Source: M0108 sp044228795 (lineage in GTDB: Bacteria > Pseudomonadota > Gammaproteobacteria > Chromatiales > Chromatiaceae). From it: a DNA stretch of 35,336 nt. This document shows positions 7,974-16,852 of this stretch, in pieces. Within the stretch, counting starts at the first letter, position 1. Every line of letters starts with the position of its first letter. The notes below the pieces were generated by a model, which saw nothing but the letters and a program-made list of their open reading frames with translations, was not told the origin of the DNA and made no database searches. The DNA lies in the NCBI GenBank assembly GCA_044228795.1, contig JBGAUE010000037.1, positions 1-35,336 of the forward strand, written 5' to 3'. A program made the position numbers and the translations under genes.

Positions 7974-8449
7974 GGGGCATGGGCCTCCGTCATAAGGTCT
8001 GCTTTGCTTTCTGTCTCGCTACCGGAAGCGCGATGGTCCGGGAAGATCACCTGTGACTCCTGAAGTCAAGACCCTTGTGCACAGGGTTGCGGACAAGTTC
8101 GTCATGGGCCGAGCCGCGATTCTGTGCTTGTGGAGACTGTATTCAACATGCTGAATTCAATATAATTTTTGGATTGTAAAGATTTTGGCCAATCCGGCGC
8201 GAGTCCAGTATTTTGGCCACTTTGAGGCGCTTTCCCCGCCCTTGCCCACAAACTTATGCACAGGCGATGGGGATAAGAGGCTTTTCCGCCCAGTACCCAG
8301 AAACTTGCCTGATTATCGGCATCCCAGGTCGAGAAATTGTTCTCAACCGATCCGCGGCCCGAGACCCTGAGGGCCGTCGCCGATGGCGTAGAATTCCGAT
8401 GCCGGCGTCTCCTGTTCCGGCCCATCGCAAATAGCCTTTGCCGAGCATC
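7974..8449. other. 476-bp non-coding region between divergent FN3K-like gene and priA
   Basis: No gene is recognisable. It is relatively AT-rich around 8135-8200. Two dyads stand out: TGACT-N5-AGTCA at 8054-8068, 81 bases before the FN3K-family start, and a near-perfect palindrome at 8141-8156 next to a TATAAT. Short open frames on either strand have no family resemblance. Confidence 0.5.
8141..8166 (+). promoter_or_regulatory. Near-palindrome followed by a TATAAT, possible priA control region
   Basis: ATTCAACATGCTGAAT at 8141-8156 reads the same on both strands at 14 of 16 positions. A consensus -10 box TATAAT follows at 8161-8166, about 280 bases before priA. No convincing -35 lies 16-18 bases upstream (TGTATT is the best), so a promoter would need an activator or the match is fortuitous. 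The palindrome would overlap the spacer of such a promoter. Confidence 0.3.
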
Positions 8450-10660
8450 ATGCCTGAGGACCCCCCCATTATCCTGCGTATCGCCATTCCGGTCCCCTTG
8501 CCGGGGCTCTACGATTATCTGCCGCTGGCGGCGGAGGGTCCCGAACCCCAGCCGGGGATGCGCGTCCAGGTTTCCTTCGGCCGCCGGGTTCGCGTGGGCA
8601 TGATCGTCGCCTTGGCATGGGAGAGCGACCAGGAACCGGATAGGCTCAAGCCCATCCTGGCGCTGCTCGACCCCCGGCCCCTGCTTGGCGCCGATGACCT
8701 GGAACTTATCCTCTGGGCCGCCGACTATTATCGCCAGCCACCTGGCGAAGCCCTCTTCTCAGCCCTGCCGGCACGGTTGCGCCGAGCTGAGCCCCTCCTG
8801 GAGCCGGCCGAGCCAGGACAGTCGGGCTGGCGCTTGACGGCGCTGGGCCGCGAGCAGGCCCCGGGGACTCGTGCCCGCCGTCAGGCCGAGATCCAGCACC
8901 TGTTAAGCGATCACTCGGACGGACTGGGGGAGGCCAGGCTGAGGGCGCGGTTGGGGGAGGTCAAGACCCCCCTGCGCGCCCTGGCTGAGCGCGGCTGGAT
9001 CGAACCATGCCAGATGCCGAGCGAAGAACCGGCTAAGGCCCTGGAGTCAGGGCCGGAACTCAACCCCCGCCAGACTGAGGCGATCGCAGCGGTGAGCGCC
9101 GCCCTGGGTCGCTTCCAACCCTTCCTGCTGGAGGGGGTCACCGGTAGCGGCAAGACCGAGGTCTATATTCGACTGCTGATCAGGGTGCTGGAGGCGGGCG
9201 GCCAGGCTCTGCTGCTGGTTCCGGAGATCGGACTCACCCCCCAGCTGCGGCGCCGCCTGGCGCGCCGCTTTCCGGGACGCCTGGCGATTCTGCACTCGGC
9301 TCTCAACGCCACGGAGCGGGAACGGGCCTGGCAAGCGGCGGCCCGTGGTGCAGCGGATCTGGTACTGGGAACCCGCTCGGCGGTCTTCGTGCCCCTGCCG
9401 CGCCTGCGACTCATCCTGGTGGACGAGGAACACGATCTCTCCTTCAAGCAGCAGGACGGTTTCCACTACTCGGCCCGGGACCTGGCGGTGCGGCGCGCCC
9501 AACGCGCAGGCTGTCCCCTGGTGCTGGGCTCGGCGACGCCTTCCCTGGAAAGCCTGCGTAACGCCGCGACCGGCCGCTATCAGCGTCTGGAGTTGCCCGA
9601 GCGGGCCGGCACCGCCGCAGCGCCGGCCATCGGCCTCCTCGACATTCGCGCCCAGCCCCTGCGCGGCGGCCTCTCCGCAGTGTTGATCCGGCTGATGCGC
9701 GAGCAGTTCGATGCGGGCAATCAGGTACTCCTCTTCCTCAACCGGCGCGGTTTCTCGCCGGTGCTGACCTGCCATGAGTGTGGCTGGGTCGGAGACTGCC
9801 CCCACTGCGACGCCCGTTTGACCCTCCACCTGGCGGACAACCGGCTCTGGTGCCACCATTGCGGCCTGACCCGGTCCCTCCCTGTCGCTTGCCCCCTATG
9901 CGGGGGGCTCGACATCCGGGCTCTGGGCCAGGGCACCGAGCGCCTCGCCGGCGAGTTGCAGGCCCTGTTTCCGGACATTCGTGTCGCCCGGGTGGACCGC
10001 GACAGCACCCGTCGCAAGGGCGAGTTGGATCGGCTCTTGGCGGCGGCCCTCGCCGGTGACTACCCCCTGTTGGTAGGGACCCAGATGCTGGCCAAGGGCC
10101 ACCACTTTCCCCGGGTCACCCTGGTCGGCATCCTGGATGCGGATAACGGCCTTTATGGCTCTGATTTCCGTGCCGCCGAGCGCATGGCCCAACTGGTGAT
10201 CCAGGTCGCCGGGCGCGCTGGTCGGGCGGAGAGGCCCGGGCGGGTGGTGCTCCAGACCCATCACCCGGATCACCCTCTGCTGCAGACGCTACGCCGGCAA
10301 GGCTATCCGGCCTTTGCCACCGCTGCGCTCCGGGAGCGGCGGGAGGCCGGCCTGCCGCCCTTCACCCATCAGGCCCTGCTGCGGGTCGATGCCGCCGACC
10401 GGGAAGCCTCCCTGGGCTGGCTGCGCCTCGCCCGGGAGGCGGCGAGCCCCCTTGCCGACCAACGCCTGAGCCTGTTTGGCCCCGTGCCCGCCCCCATGGA
10501 GCGGCGCGCCGGCCGTTATCGGGCCCAACTTCTGGTCCAGGCCCGGGAGCGGGCCGGGTTACAGGCCTTCCTCGCCGCTTGGGTGCCCCAACTCTACGGT
10601 ATCAAGGGGCAAGGCGCCTGCCGCTGGTCCCTTGACGTGGACCCCCAGGAGATGTTCTGA
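8450..10660 (+). CDS. priA: Primosomal protein N' (replication restart helicase PriA)
   Basis: 3'-5' SF2 helicase that recognises stalled forks and loads the replicative helicase. ATG 8450 (736 residues, normal for PriA) is preferred over an in-frame TTG at 8438. Domains in order: N-terminal 3'-DNA-binding domain (about 1-105), winged-helix region, helicase lobe 1 with Walker A GVTGSGKT (229-236) and Walker B DEEH (325-328), then the zinc-binding module with eight cysteines (441, 444, 450, 453, 468, 471, 481, 484) inserted in lobe 2, and a C-terminal domain. LAKGHHFPRVTLVG and QVAGRAGR carry the later helicase motifs. All key residues are present. argS follows after 96 bp, a gene order seen in other gammaproteobacteria. 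Confidence 0.96.
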   Translation: MPEDPPIILRIAIPVPLPGLYDYLPLAAEGPEPQPGMRVQVSFGRRVRVGMIVALAWESDQEPDRLKPILALLDPRPLLGADDLELILWAADYYRQPPGEALFSALPARLRRAEPLLEPAEPGQSGWRLTALGREQAPGTRARRQAEIQHLLSDHSDGLGEARLRARLGEVKTPLRALAERGWIEPCQMPSEEPAKALESGPELNPRQTEAIAAVSAALGRFQPFLLEGVTGSGKTEVYIRLLIRVLEAGGQALLLVPEIGLTPQLRRRLARRFPGRLAILHSALNATERERAWQAAARGAADLVLGTRSAVFVPLPRLRLILVDEEHDLSFKQQDGFHYSARDLAVRRAQRAGCPLVLGSATPSLESLRNAATGRYQRLELPERAGTAAAPAIGLLDIRAQPLRGGLSAVLIRLMREQFDAGNQVLLFLNRRGFSPVLTCHECGWVGDCPHCDARLTLHLADNRLWCHHCGLTRSLPVACPLCGGLDIRALGQGTERLAGELQALFPDIRVARVDRDSTRRKGELDRLLAAALAGDYPLLVGTQMLAKGHHFPRVTLVGILDADNGLYGSDFRAAERMAQLVIQVAGRAGRAERPGRVVLQTHHPDHPLLQTLRRQGYPAFATAALRERREAGLPPFTHQALLRVDAADREASLGWLRLAREAASPLADQRLSLFGPVPAPMERRAGRYRAQLLVQARERAGLQAFLAAWVPQLYGIKGQGACRWSLDVDPQEMF

Positions 10661-10756
10661 AGCATTGTCAGCGCGAATCCTGCTATCCTTGTCACCCTGC
10701 TTTTCGCCGGTCCCCTGGGACCTGGCTCTCCCATCCAGCCGCCATAGCCAACCCGA

Positions 10757-12517
10757 ATGAAGCAACAGGTCAAGGAACTCCTCTCAACTGCATGGCAGCA
10801 TCTGGCTGCGACCGGCCAGGTCGTTGGCGCGGAACTCCCTGATCCTCAGGTGGACCGCACCCGCGACCCTGCGCATGGCGATTTCGCCACCAATCTGGCT
10901 CTGGTCATGGCCAAGGTCATGGGCGGCAAGCCCCGCGACCTGGCGGCGCGTCTGGTCGCGGCCCTGCCGGCCTCGGATCTGATAGCGCGAACCGAGATCG
11001 CCGGCCCGGGCTTCATCAACTTCTTTCTCGCCCCGAATGCCCATTTGGGCCTGATCCCGACCATCCTCGCCGCCGGGCCCGAATATGGCCGCAGCAGGAT
11101 AGGTGCTGGCAAGCGGGTCCAGGTCGAGTTCGTTTCCGCCAATCCGACCGGCCCCCTGCACGTCGGCCATGGCCGGGGCGCGGCCTATGGCGCCGTGGTG
11201 GCGGACCTGCTGGCGGCAGTCGGCTTTTCGGTACATCGCGAATATTACGTCAACGACGCCGGTCGTCAGATGGACATCCTCGGCACCTCCCTCTGGCTGC
11301 GCTACCTGGAACTGGCCGGGGAGGATATTCCCTTCCCCAGTAACGGCTACAAGGGTGACTATGTCTGGGACATGGCCGCCACCCTGCACCGGGAGCATGG
11401 GGACGCCTATCGTCACGGCGCCGACGAGGTCTTTGGCGCCATCCCGGCGGACGAACCGGCGGGGGGCGACAAGGAACTCCATATCGATGCCCTGGTGGCG
11501 CGGGCCAAGGCCCTATTGGGCGACAACCGCTACCGCTACGTCTTCGAGCTGGGCCTCAATACCATCCTCGACGACATTCGCGACGACCTGGCCCTCTTCG
11601 GGGTGGCCTACGACGAGTGGTTCTCGGAGCGCTCCCTGACCGAGAAGGGCGCGGTCAACCGCGCCCTGGAGCGGCTGCGCGCCGCCGGCCATCTCTACGA
11701 AAAGGACGGGGCTCTCTGGTTTCGTGCCACCGATTTTGGCGACGAGAAAGACCGGGTGGTGGTTCGCGATAATGGCCAAACCACCTATTTCGCCTCGGAC
11801 ATCGCCTACCATATGGATAAGCTGGAGCGCGGCTTCGACCGGGTCATCGATATTTGGGGGGCGGACCATCATGGTTATGTGCCCCGTATCAAGGGCGCCC
11901 TCCAGGCCTTGGGGGACGACCCGGCCAAGCTCGATGTCCTGCTCGTGCAGTTCGCCATCCTCTACCAGGGCGGCGAGCGGATGCAGATGTCCACCCGGTC
12001 CGGGGAGTTCGTGACCCTGCGCGAGCTGCGCAAGGAGGTGGGGCGCGACGCCGCCCGCTTCTTCTACATCATGCGCCGCTGTGAGCAACACCTGGATTTC
12101 GACCTCGACCTGGCTAAGTCCCAGTCCAGCGACAATCCGGTCTATTACGTCCAGTATGCCCATGCCCGCGTCTGCAGCGTTCTGCGCCAAGCGGCGGATA
12201 AGGGGCTGGCGGTGGAGCCTAGCCACGGGGTGACGAATCTGGAACGTCTGACGGAGACCCACGAGCAGGATCTGCTCAAGACCCTGGCCCGCTACCCGGA
12301 ATTGGTGGAGGAGGCGGCCCTCAACGAAGAACCCCACCAGATCACCCATTACCTGCGCGAGTTGGCCAACGACTTTCACACCTACTACAACGCCCACCAG
12401 TTCCTGGTTGAGGATATCGCCCTGCGCGATGCCCGCCTCAAGCTCATTCTGGCGACGCGGCAGGTGCTGCGCAATGGCCTCAACCTGATCGGCGTCTCGG
12501 CGCCGGAGACCATGTGA
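10757..12517 (+). CDS. argS: Arginine--tRNA ligase
   Basis: Class I aminoacyl-tRNA synthetase that charges tRNA-Arg in the cytoplasm. The 586-residue length is typical. An N-terminal Add1 domain (about 1-95) precedes the catalytic core with the HIGH motif as HVGH (135-138, in NPTGPLHVGHGRG). The KMSKS loop is replaced by QMSTR (410-414), the usual degenerate form in this enzyme. The C-terminal DALR anticodon-binding domain (about 455-586) ends in VSAPETM. The start at ATG 10757 aligns with the family N-terminus. The stop is followed one base later by the SPOR-domain gene, so the two are probably co-transcribed and translationally coupled. Confidence 0.96.
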   Translation: MKQQVKELLSTAWQHLAATGQVVGAELPDPQVDRTRDPAHGDFATNLALVMAKVMGGKPRDLAARLVAALPASDLIARTEIAGPGFINFFLAPNAHLGLIPTILAAGPEYGRSRIGAGKRVQVEFVSANPTGPLHVGHGRGAAYGAVVADLLAAVGFSVHREYYVNDAGRQMDILGTSLWLRYLELAGEDIPFPSNGYKGDYVWDMAATLHREHGDAYRHGADEVFGAIPADEPAGGDKELHIDALVARAKALLGDNRYRYVFELGLNTILDDIRDDLALFGVAYDEWFSERSLTEKGAVNRALERLRAAGHLYEKDGALWFRATDFGDEKDRVVVRDNGQTTYFASDIAYHMDKLERGFDRVIDIWGADHHGYVPRIKGALQALGDDPAKLDVLLVQFAILYQGGERMQMSTRSGEFVTLRELRKEVGRDAARFFYIMRRCEQHLDFDLDLAKSQSSDNPVYYVQYAHARVCSVLRQAADKGLAVEPSHGVTNLERLTETHEQDLLKTLARYPELVEEAALNEEPHQITHYLRELANDFHTYYNAHQFLVEDIALRDARLKLILATRQVLRNGLNLIGVSAPETM

Positions 12518-12518
12518 A

Positions 12519-13259
12519 ATGGTGCGGGAAAATACCCCCAGTCCGTCCCCCAGGTCCCGCCATCGCCGCAATGGCTCCTGCTTTTTCCTGTTCATCATCG
12601 GCGGTCTGCTCGGCGCCCTCGCGGTGGCCGTCGCCTGGATGATAGACGGACGCGGCACCCCCCCCGCCAGCCCGGCCTCCGCGGGTACCCAGCGCCCGGC
12701 CCACACCCAGCCCAAGCCGCGTTACCAGTACCCGACCATCCTGCCGGAACTGGAGGTGGTGGTCCCCAATGAGGAATCCTCGGATCGCCCGCCGGCCCTG
12801 CCCCCGCCTCCCCCATCGCCGGAGGAACTCAAGGCGCTCGCCAAGGCGGCCGACAAGGCCGGGGCAAAGGAACCCGCCAAGCCCGCGGCCAAGGAGTCCC
12901 TGAAGGAACCCACCAAGGCGTCCGTCAAGGAGATGGCTAAGACTCCAGCCAAGGAGTCCACCAAGACGGCTACGGCGGTCAAGACTCCCACGAAACCGCC
13001 GGAAATCGCTGCCACGGGTGGCGATGGCGAGACCTACATTTTGCAGGTCGCCTCCTTGTCTACCCCCGAGGAGGCCGAACGTTTCAAAGCCAAACTCGCT
13101 CTGCAGGGCATCTCCGTAAGCATCCAGCAGGCCAACGTCGATGGCAAAACCCACTATCGCGTCCGCTCTGCCCCCATGAAGGGTCGGGATGCCGCCAACA
13201 ACGCCAAGTCGCAGATGGTGAGCAAGGGCTTGTCACCCATGATGATCAAGCTTAAATAG
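12519..13259 (+). CDS. SPOR-domain protein, FtsN-like
   Basis: Bitopic inner-membrane protein expected to bind denuded septal peptidoglycan and act in cell division. It has a short basic cytoplasmic N-terminus (RSRHRRN), one membrane helix (about 22-41, FFLFIIGGLLGALAVAVAWM), a long Pro/Ala/Lys-rich periplasmic linker (about 45-165) with repeated K-E-P/S-A-K units, and a C-terminal SPOR domain (about 170-246) starting YILQVASLSTPEEAERFKAK. Its place one base after argS matches the argS-ftsN order of many gammaproteobacteria, though hslVU, often next, is missing here. It ends at 13259 before a strong hairpin. Whether it is the essential FtsN or another SPOR protein cannot be decided from sequence. 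Confidence 0.85.
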   Translation: MVRENTPSPSPRSRHRRNGSCFFLFIIGGLLGALAVAVAWMIDGRGTPPASPASAGTQRPAHTQPKPRYQYPTILPELEVVVPNEESSDRPPALPPPPPSPEELKALAKAADKAGAKEPAKPAAKESLKEPTKASVKEMAKTPAKESTKTATAVKTPTKPPEIAATGGDGETYILQVASLSTPEEAERFKAKLALQGISVSIQQANVDGKTHYRVRSAPMKGRDAANNAKSQMVSKGLSPMMIKLK

Positions 13260-13270
13260 CGACCCGAGAA

Positions 13271-13297
13271 GGCCTGATTGCGGCACTCAATCAGGCC
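13271..13297. terminator. Hairpin between convergent genes, probable bidirectional terminator
   Basis: A perfect 10-bp stem (GGCCTGATTG at 13271-13280 with CAATCAGGCC at 13288-13297) has a 7-base loop. It stands between the convergent ends of the SPOR gene (13259) and the EF-G gene (13336). Neither side has a proper T-run, so termination efficiency is uncertain. Confidence 0.6.
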
Positions 13298-13335
13298 ACC
13301 TGTTCGGGAAAGTACCCTGAGTCCGTCCCTGGTGC

Positions 13336-15402
13336 CTAAACCAGATCGAAACGCTCGAACTCCATGCTGAACTGGCCGCGCCCCTGGGTCTGGCTCCGCA
13401 GGTCTGTGGTGTAACCGAGCACCTTCTCCAGGGCCACCTCGCAGTCGATGGTGACCCGGTCACCCTCGGCGCGGGTAGCGCGAATCAAGGCGTGACGGGA
13501 TTGGAGATCGCCAAGTACGGTGCCGAGATTCTCCTCGGGGGCTACCACCTCTAAGGTCATGAGGGGCTTGAGGGGGGCTGGGCTGGCCTCCTCCAGGGCC
13601 TTGTGGATGGCGCGGGCGGTCGCAGCCCGTAGGGCGTCGGGGGTGGAGGCGGCGCCAAAGACTTCTACCTTGAGGATGCGCGCGGCCACGTCTTCGACCG
13701 GCGTTCCCAGCAGGGGACCGGCCTCCAGGGCGGCGTGCAGACCAGCGCGAACCGCGGCTATCTGCTCGGTGTTGAGGGTCACACCTGCGGGCAGCACCTC
13801 GGGGATCTCCTCCGAGATCTGAGTCCCGGTGCCGCGATCCCGAGCCGCCACCGCCACCACGACCCGGGCCCGGCGTTCCGGAATCTTCTGCTCGATGATG
13901 GGCGGCGTGGCGTGCGTCTGGTCGCCGGTGCCCGCGCCGAGGACGGTCTCGCGCACCGCCACCGCCGGCCGGCCACTGCGCACGCCGACGCGGTACTCGC
14001 GGTCCAGACGTTCGATGACGATGGCCAGGTGCAGCTCACCCATGCCGCGCAGCAGGCGCTGGCCGGTCTCCGGGTCCTCTTCCAGGCGCAGCGTCGGATC
14101 CTCCTCCAGGACCTTTTGCAGGGCTTCCAGGAGCTTGCCCTCTTCCGTGCCTGCCGCAGGCTCGATGGCCAGGCCCAGCACTGGCTCGCGCGCCTCGATG
14201 CGCTCCAGGCGCAGCAGGTGGCCGGGGGTACAGAGGGTGTCGCCGGTGGTGGCGTGACGCAGGCCGGCAAGCAGGACGATATCCCCGGCCTTGGCCTGGT
14301 CCAGGGAGGTCTTGCGTCCGGCGTCCACGTCAAAGATGCGCGCCACCTGTTCGGTGAGAATGCGACCGTCGGCGGTCAGGAACTGGACCTTGTCGCCGGA
14401 CTTGAGCTGGCTGCGGTAGAGGCGGGCAAAGACGTGACGGCGTCCCTCCCACATCTGCACCTTGAAGGCCAGGGCGACCAGGGACCCCTTGGCATCCATG
14501 GCCACCTCTTCCTCGCCGCCATCCGGCCTCAGGGCCAGGGAAGGTGGACGGTCGAGGGGGGCGGGGAGCAGCTTGATGACGCCATCGAGCAGGGGCTGGA
14601 CGCCCAGATTGCGCAGGGCGCTGCCGCCAAAGCAGGGGAAGTGGGTCCCCGCCAGGGTTCCTTGGCGCAGGGCGGTCCACAGCTCCTCCGGCTCCGGGTC
14701 CTCGCCGGAGAGGACGCGGTCGGCCAGCTCCTCGTCCTGCTCGGCGCAGGCCATGAGCAAGGCCTCGCGTTCGTCCGCGAATTGCTCCCAGATATCATCG
14801 GGGCAGGGTTCGTCGATCAGGTCGGTACCCTGATCGCCGGTGAAACCGATGAGGCGCCGCTCGATCAAATGCACCACGGAGGGGCGATTCAAGGTACCTT
14901 CTGGCAGGGGAATGGTCACCGGTACTGGCTCGGCCCCCAGCCGCTGGCGCAGGCTGTCCAGGCTGTGGCGAAAATCCGCGCCTGGCCGGTCCATCTTGTT
15001 GACGAAGAAGAGGACCGGGAGGTTGAAACGGCAGCGCTGGCGCCACACCGTCTCGGTCTGGGGTTCGACGCCCCGTACGCCGTCGATGACCAGGATGGCG
15101 CCATCGAGGACGCGCATGGAGCGCTCCACCTCGACGGTAAAGTCCACATGGCCGGGGGTGTCAACGATCTGGAGCAGGTGACCGCGCCAGGGGGCCCTGG
15201 TGACGGCGGAGGTGATGGTGATGCCGTGCCGTTGCTCCTCGGCCATGTAGTCCATGTGGGCGGCGCCGTCATGGACCTCGCCAATTTTGTGGGAAGCGCC
15301 GGTATAAAACAGTATCCTTTCCGTCAAGGTCGTCTTACCGGCGTCCACGTGAGCGGCGATACCAATGTTGCGAACGTGCGAGAGCGGCGAGGGCTTAGAC
15401 AT
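13336..15402 (-). CDS. fusA: Elongation factor G paralogue (translational GTPase)
   Basis: EF-G-family GTPase that drives translocation or ribosome recycling. The 688-residue protein has all GTPase motifs: G1 AHVDAGKT (17-24), a switch region with GITITSA, G3 DTPGHVDF (81-88) and G4 NKMD (135-138), followed by EF-G domains II-V to the C-terminus. The start ATG 15402 is fixed by the family N-terminus. It is not beside rpsL, rpsG or tuf, so it is either the only EF-G relocated or, more likely, a second EF-G-type protein with a diverged insertion region (about 155-290). The L,D-transpeptidase gene diverges from it with only about 25 bp between starts. Confidence 0.88.
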   Translation of the reverse strand: MSKPSPLSHVRNIGIAAHVDAGKTTLTERILFYTGASHKIGEVHDGAAHMDYMAEEQRHGITITSAVTRAPWRGHLLQIVDTPGHVDFTVEVERSMRVLDGAILVIDGVRGVEPQTETVWRQRCRFNLPVLFFVNKMDRPGADFRHSLDSLRQRLGAEPVPVTIPLPEGTLNRPSVVHLIERRLIGFTGDQGTDLIDEPCPDDIWEQFADEREALLMACAEQDEELADRVLSGEDPEPEELWTALRQGTLAGTHFPCFGGSALRNLGVQPLLDGVIKLLPAPLDRPPSLALRPDGGEEEVAMDAKGSLVALAFKVQMWEGRRHVFARLYRSQLKSGDKVQFLTADGRILTEQVARIFDVDAGRKTSLDQAKAGDIVLLAGLRHATTGDTLCTPGHLLRLERIEAREPVLGLAIEPAAGTEEGKLLEALQKVLEEDPTLRLEEDPETGQRLLRGMGELHLAIVIERLDREYRVGVRSGRPAVAVRETVLGAGTGDQTHATPPIIEQKIPERRARVVVAVAARDRGTGTQISEEIPEVLPAGVTLNTEQIAAVRAGLHAALEAGPLLGTPVEDVAARILKVEVFGAASTPDALRAATARAIHKALEEASPAPLKPLMTLEVVAPEENLGTVLGDLQSRHALIRATRAEGDRVTIDCEVALEKVLGYTTDLRSQTQGRGQFSMEFERFDLV

Positions 15403-15427
15403 CGAAATCCATGAGGCTGTGAAAATT

Positions 15428-16402
15428 GTGAAAAGTCAAATTTTGGGATTGAGTAAGGGGTGGGCGCTGTCCCCCCTGGCCGCCGGCATGACCCTGGCCC
15501 TGATGACGTCTGGCTGGACATCCTCCGCCGACGCCGCCATTTTCAAACTAACCGACCCCAACCAGGAGGTCGTAGGTCGGGCATTCTATGTAAAGAGTCG
15601 CAAGGAAGACACCCTTCTCGACATCGGTCGCCAGAACAACATGGGCTATGACGATATGCGCATGGCCAACCAGAAGGTGGATATCTGGGTGCCCAAGGCA
15701 GGGGATGACGTCCTGGTGCCGGAGAGCTTTGTATTGCCGGATGCGCCGCATCAGGGCATCGTGCTCAATCTGGCGGAGAAGCGCCTCTATTTTTACCCCA
15801 GCAACGGCAAGGAGGTGGCGACTTTCGCCATTAGCGTGGGCCGCGATGGTCTCGATACCCCCCTCGGGCATTTCAAGGTCACGGCTAAGGTGAAGGATCC
15901 GACCTGGACGCCCACGGCCGCCCACCACGCCGATCGCGCCAAGGAGGGGCGGGAACCCCTGCCGGCAGTGGTGCCGGCCGGCCCCGACAACCCCCTGGGT
16001 ATGTTCGCCCTGCGCACCAGCGCGCCGAACATTCTGATTCATGGCACCAACAAACCCTGGGGCCTCGGCATGGAGGTGAGTCGGGGTTGCATTCGCATGT
16101 ATCCGGAGGGAGTTGCACAACTCTTCCCGATGGTGTCGGTCAACGAACCCATTACCATTGTCAAACAGCCCTACAAGTTCGGCTGGCGCGGGGACGAGCT
16201 ATATCTGGAGGTGCATCGTGATCCCGAGGGGACCGCAGCACCATTACACGATGTGGTTCCGGTGCGACTGGCACAGTCCCCGGACGTAAATTTGGATTGG
16301 AATGCGGTGAAACAGGCGGTGGAAAAGAACGCCGGCATCCCACAGCGTGTGGGAGGCCGGCAAAGCGCGGCGAGCCGGCTTTATTTGGACATGATCTTCT
16401 GA
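15428..16402 (+). CDS. L,D-transpeptidase, ErfK/YbiS/YcfS type (YkuD domain)
   Basis: Periplasmic cysteine transpeptidase. E. coli relatives of this type attach Braun lipoprotein to peptidoglycan. The start is uncertain: GTG 15428 (324 residues) is chosen because GAGG lies 11 bases upstream and a signal peptide follows, cleaved near SADA-A. GTG 15419 or ATG 15365, inside the divergent EF-G gene, are alternatives. A LysM-like segment (about 45-100) precedes the YkuD domain (about 110-240). The catalytic motif is HGTN-N10-SRGCIRM with His205 and Cys221; the usual SHGC or SSGC is SRGC here. The PTWTPT and VVPAGPDNPLG stretches closely resemble ErfK/YbiS. Its last 22 bases overlap the convergent Lpp-like gene. 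Confidence 0.88.
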   Translation: MKSQILGLSKGWALSPLAAGMTLALMTSGWTSSADAAIFKLTDPNQEVVGRAFYVKSRKEDTLLDIGRQNNMGYDDMRMANQKVDIWVPKAGDDVLVPESFVLPDAPHQGIVLNLAEKRLYFYPSNGKEVATFAISVGRDGLDTPLGHFKVTAKVKDPTWTPTAAHHADRAKEGREPLPAVVPAGPDNPLGMFALRTSAPNILIHGTNKPWGLGMEVSRGCIRMYPEGVAQLFPMVSVNEPITIVKQPYKFGWRGDELYLEVHRDPEGTAAPLHDVVPVRLAQSPDVNLDWNAVKQAVEKNAGIPQRVGGRQSAASRLYLDMIF

Positions 16403-16566
16403 TACATGCGATCGACACGCTGAGTGGTGGCGTCGCAGCAGGCCTGAGCGGCTTCGGCCTTCTTCAGGGCTTCGGCGGCGGTATCACGGGCCTGCTGATC
16501 GGTGCAGCCAGACATGAGGCCCAGGCCAAGGAGGGCGGCAGCGGAAAGGGAAATGAGCTTGGTCAT
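16381..16566 (-). CDS. Small Lpp/OprI-like alanine-zipper lipoprotein
   Basis: A 61-residue lipoprotein precursor. The signal peptide ends in a lipobox LMSGC with Cys21 as the lipidated residue. The mature part is only 41 residues, shorter than Lpp (58) or OprI. It has an Ala-rich heptad segment (AAEALKKAEAAQA) that could form a trimeric coiled coil, a Cys43-Cys44 pair, and a C-terminal lysine (QKIMSK). In E. coli Lpp the terminal lysine is the residue joined to peptidoglycan. GGAG lies 9 bases before ATG 16566. The gene runs tail to tail with, and overlaps by 22 bases, an ErfK/YbiS-type transpeptidase of the kind that performs that linkage. The lipoprotein call is firm; Lpp function is inferred. 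Confidence 0.82.
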   Translation of the reverse strand: MTKLISLSAAALLGLGLMSGCTDQQARDTAAEALKKAEAAQACCDATTQRVDRMYQKIMSK

Positions 16567-16624
16567 GGATTAATTCTCCAGGAATTGTTTGAAAATAGGG
16601 GTTTCGCCCATTGGGGCTCCCTCA

Positions 16625-16633
16625 TTTATAGCA
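16625..16633 (-). promoter_or_regulatory. Extended -10 promoter of the Lpp-like gene
   Basis: On the minus strand the sequence reads TGCTATAAA, an extended -10 element (TGnTATAAT with one mismatch), about 59 bases before the ATG at 16566. No good -35 is seen, which extended -10 promoters tolerate. An untranslated leader of about 50 bases with a GGAG site near its end would result. Confidence 0.4.
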
Positions 16634-16852
16634 CAATGCAAAGCATGAGTGCGAGTACTTGTCGCGGGTTTACCCCAAGGGGGGCCCATTCTGACCACTG
16701 TTTAGCGTCATTAGCAAGATGGATGGACGAATTTTGGCCTCGGGGCGCGATTTCCGGGGGCTTGTCCGCTCTGGGCGCCGACCTTGTATCATGGCACCGG
16801 GCCTGGCTAGATGGGGTCTGCCCACCACCAAAGCTTGAGGAAAATAAATAAG

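Noticed and set aside
13735..15414. Very long plus-strand open frame (559 codons) opposite the EF-G gene
   Set aside because: It mirrors the coding strand of a clear EF-G gene; GC-rich codons leave the antisense frame open. No family resemblance.
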